DNA of 64,000 nucleotides from Halobaculum sp. MBLA0143. Lineage in GTDB: Archaea > Halobacteriota > Halobacteria > Halobacteriales > Haloferacaceae. A program made the position numbers and the translations under genes. The notes under the pieces are model-generated. The model saw nothing but the letters and a program-made list of their open reading frames with translations. It had not been told where the DNA came from and made no database searches. Below, piece by piece: positions 62,947 through 64,000 of the stretch. The stretch lies in assembly GCF_041361465.1 (NCBI RefSeq), contig NZ_JBGKAC010000001.1, positions 868,001 through 932,000 of the forward strand, given 5' to 3'. Every line of letters starts with the position of its first letter. The first letter of the stretch is position 1.

Positions 62947-63774
62947 TCAGCGGTTCCAGGGGCCGAAGTCCGGGTCCACCCGACGGCTCCGGCGTTCGAT
63001 CTCGTCGATCCGAGCGACCTCCTCGTCGGTCAGCGTCAGCTCCAGGCTCTCGAAGTTGTCGTGGACGTGCGCCGCGCTCGTCGCCTTCGGGATCGTCGTC
63101 ACCCCGTGGTGACGCAGCCACGCCAGACTCACCTGCGCCTCGCTCACGCCGTGGTCGGCCGCGATCTCCGACAGTACGTCCACCTCGAACACGGTCCCGC
63201 GCGCCAACGGGGAGTACGCCACCGGCTCCACGCCGGCGTCGTGACACGCCGCCCGCAGCTCCGGCTGTGGTAACAACGGGTGGAGCTCCACCTGGTTGGC
63301 GAACACCTCGCCGTCGAGAACTTCCAGCGCCGTCTCCAGCTGCGTCGGCTCGAAGTTGGACACCCCGATCCGGTCGATCAGCCCCTCCTCGCGGAGGTCG
63401 GCGAACGCCGACAGCGTCGCCTCCGGCTCGTACGTCCGGGCCGGCCAGTGCACGTACAACAGGTCGACGCTGTCGACGCCCAGGCGATCCAACGACTCTC
63501 GCGTCGTCCGGGCGACGTCCTCGGGCGCCAGGCTGTCGATCCACACCTTCGTCGCCAGGAACACGTCCTCGCGGGGCACGTCCGCGCGGGCGATTCCGTC
63601 GCCGACGGCCGCCTCGTTCTCGTAGATCTGTGCGGTGTCGACGTGGCGGTAGCCCGCCTCCAGCGCCGTCGCCACCGAGGTCGCACACTGTTCGGCGTCC
63701 TCGTTCTCCCAGGTTCCGAGCCCGAGCATCGGCACTCCGTTCGCCCGCGGCCCACCGGTGTCGTCTGCTGTCAC
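62947..63774 (-). CDS. Aldo/keto reductase
   Basis: A 275-aa NADPH-dependent reductase of the AKR superfamily. The catalytic tetrad is visible: Asp and Tyr in RHVDTAQIYENEAAVG, Lys in VFLATKVWIDS, His in DLLYVHWPARTYEP. The C-terminal cofactor motif is VTTIPKATSAAHVHDNFESL. The sequence is of the prokaryotic 2,5-diketo-gluconate reductase/methylglyoxal reductase type, but the substrate is open. The GTG at 63774 was chosen, placing NGVPMLGLGTW near the start; the longer frame is basic and unlike the family. Confidence 0.9.
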   Translation of the reverse strand: MTADDTGGPRANGVPMLGLGTWENEDAEQCATSVATALEAGYRHVDTAQIYENEAAVGDGIARADVPREDVFLATKVWIDSLAPEDVARTTRESLDRLGVDSVDLLYVHWPARTYEPEATLSAFADLREEGLIDRIGVSNFEPTQLETALEVLDGEVFANQVELHPLLPQPELRAACHDAGVEPVAYSPLARGTVFEVDVLSEIAADHGVSEAQVSLAWLRHHGVTTIPKATSAAHVHDNFESLELTLTDEEVARIDEIERRSRRVDPDFGPWNR

Positions 63775-63841
63775 GTCGGATGGGCGGGCCGTCGACCGTT
63801 TCAGCGTTCCGAAGCGTCGTCGCGCCCGTCTCACTACAGTG

Positions 63842-63941
63842 CTACCGTGTGACACTACGGTTTTATATCATCTCGGCGCGTATCAATTAGTGTAGGTTAC
63901 CGTAGCAACGGACCCCGTGGCCCGGGCGCGGTGACTACGGT
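63842..63941. promoter_or_regulatory. Repeated CTACGGT/ACCGTAG motif in an intergenic region
   Basis: In the divergent gap between the aldo/keto reductase and the last gene, CTACCGT (63842), CTACGGT (63855), ACCGTAG (about 63899) and CTACGGT (63935) occur within 100 bases. The first two form an ACCGT-8-ACGGT inverted repeat, next to a TTTTATATC TATA-like stretch at 63861. This may be a regulator-binding cluster. Confidence 0.35.
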
Positions 63942-63947
63942 GAGACA

Positions 63948-64000
63948 ATGTTACGAGATGCAATCGAGTTCCCAGTTCGAGGCGACGACGCGGCGAAGAC
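63948..64000 (+). CDS. DUF4013-like membrane protein, 5' end only
   Basis: Only 17 codons are visible before the right edge: MLRDAIEFPVRGDDAAK. The pattern start-LxDAlxyPxRGDDAxK is the opening I remember for haloarchaeal DUF4013 membrane proteins, where it precedes the first transmembrane helix. The rest is outside the window, so this is tentative. Confidence 0.5.
   Translation, partial: MLRDAIEFPVRGDDAAK

Overview
The window is chromosomal DNA from a halophilic archaeon (class Halobacteria). Base composition is very GC-rich with a strong G/C preference at codon position 3. Predicted proteins are rich in Asp, Glu, Thr and Val. Many genes start at or very near an AT-rich TATA-like box about 25-33 bases upstream (short leaders), GTG starts are common, and the gene content (LysW-type arginine synthesis, Rpb4, L7Ae/S28e/L24e, TmcA, TRASH-Lrp) is archaeal. 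The species cannot be fixed from the sequence alone. No rRNA, tRNA, CRISPR array, insertion sequence or replication origin was recognised.

Layout. 1-10.7 kb: partial M24 peptidase, heme A synthase (COX15), a GAF-domain gene interrupted by an amber codon, a HIT hydrolase pair, methionine aminopeptidase, a large unrecognised membrane protein, a small winged-helix regulator and purA. 10.8-20.4 kb: a complete set of arginine genes from glutamate, all on the minus strand (argG-argH, a 27-bp tandem-repeat spacer, then lysW-argX-argC-argB-argD-argE-argF). Five consecutive junctions in the second block have 4-base start/stop overlaps. 20.7-24.1 kb: NUDIX hydrolase behind a frameshifted membrane-protein gene, then menA-menC (menaquinone). 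24.1-30 kb: DUF5786-like protein, PfkB kinase divergent from gap, MazG-like protein, M29 aminopeptidase and fumarase. 30-36.7 kb: TRASH-Lrp regulator, a zinc-ribbon microprotein, an ABC exporter, an OB/DHH protein and a YIP1-like protein. 36.8-38.8 kb: information-processing genes (rpl21e-rpoF; rpl7ae-rps28e-rpl24e-ndk).

Accessory stretch, 39-56 kb. This holds a CHAT-type (caspase-like) protein with an apparent His507/Cys538 dyad facing a 70-aa single-span membrane protein, a TbsP-like regulator, and tmcA. It continues with a Tat-exported protein translationally coupled to a frameshifted Cys-rich gene, three tandem paralogous Tat lipoproteins on Pro/Thr/Ser stalks, and a copper ATPase. A GH3 glycosidase and a membrane GT2 glycosyltransferase lie between copA and the copper chaperone copZ.

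56-64 kb: surE, CinA-like protein, thioredoxin, UspA, PQQ-type sugar dehydrogenase, nitrilase-SRPBCC pair, small conserved haloarchaeal proteins, an aldo/keto reductase, and the start of a DUF4013-like membrane protein.

Three genes carry a single disabling lesion (one in-frame TAG, two one-base frameshifts) in otherwise coherent reading frames. They are either recent pseudogenes or sequence errors. The best candidates for undescribed biology are the CHAT/small-membrane-protein pair, the triplicated stalked lipoproteins, and the 947-codon membrane protein.
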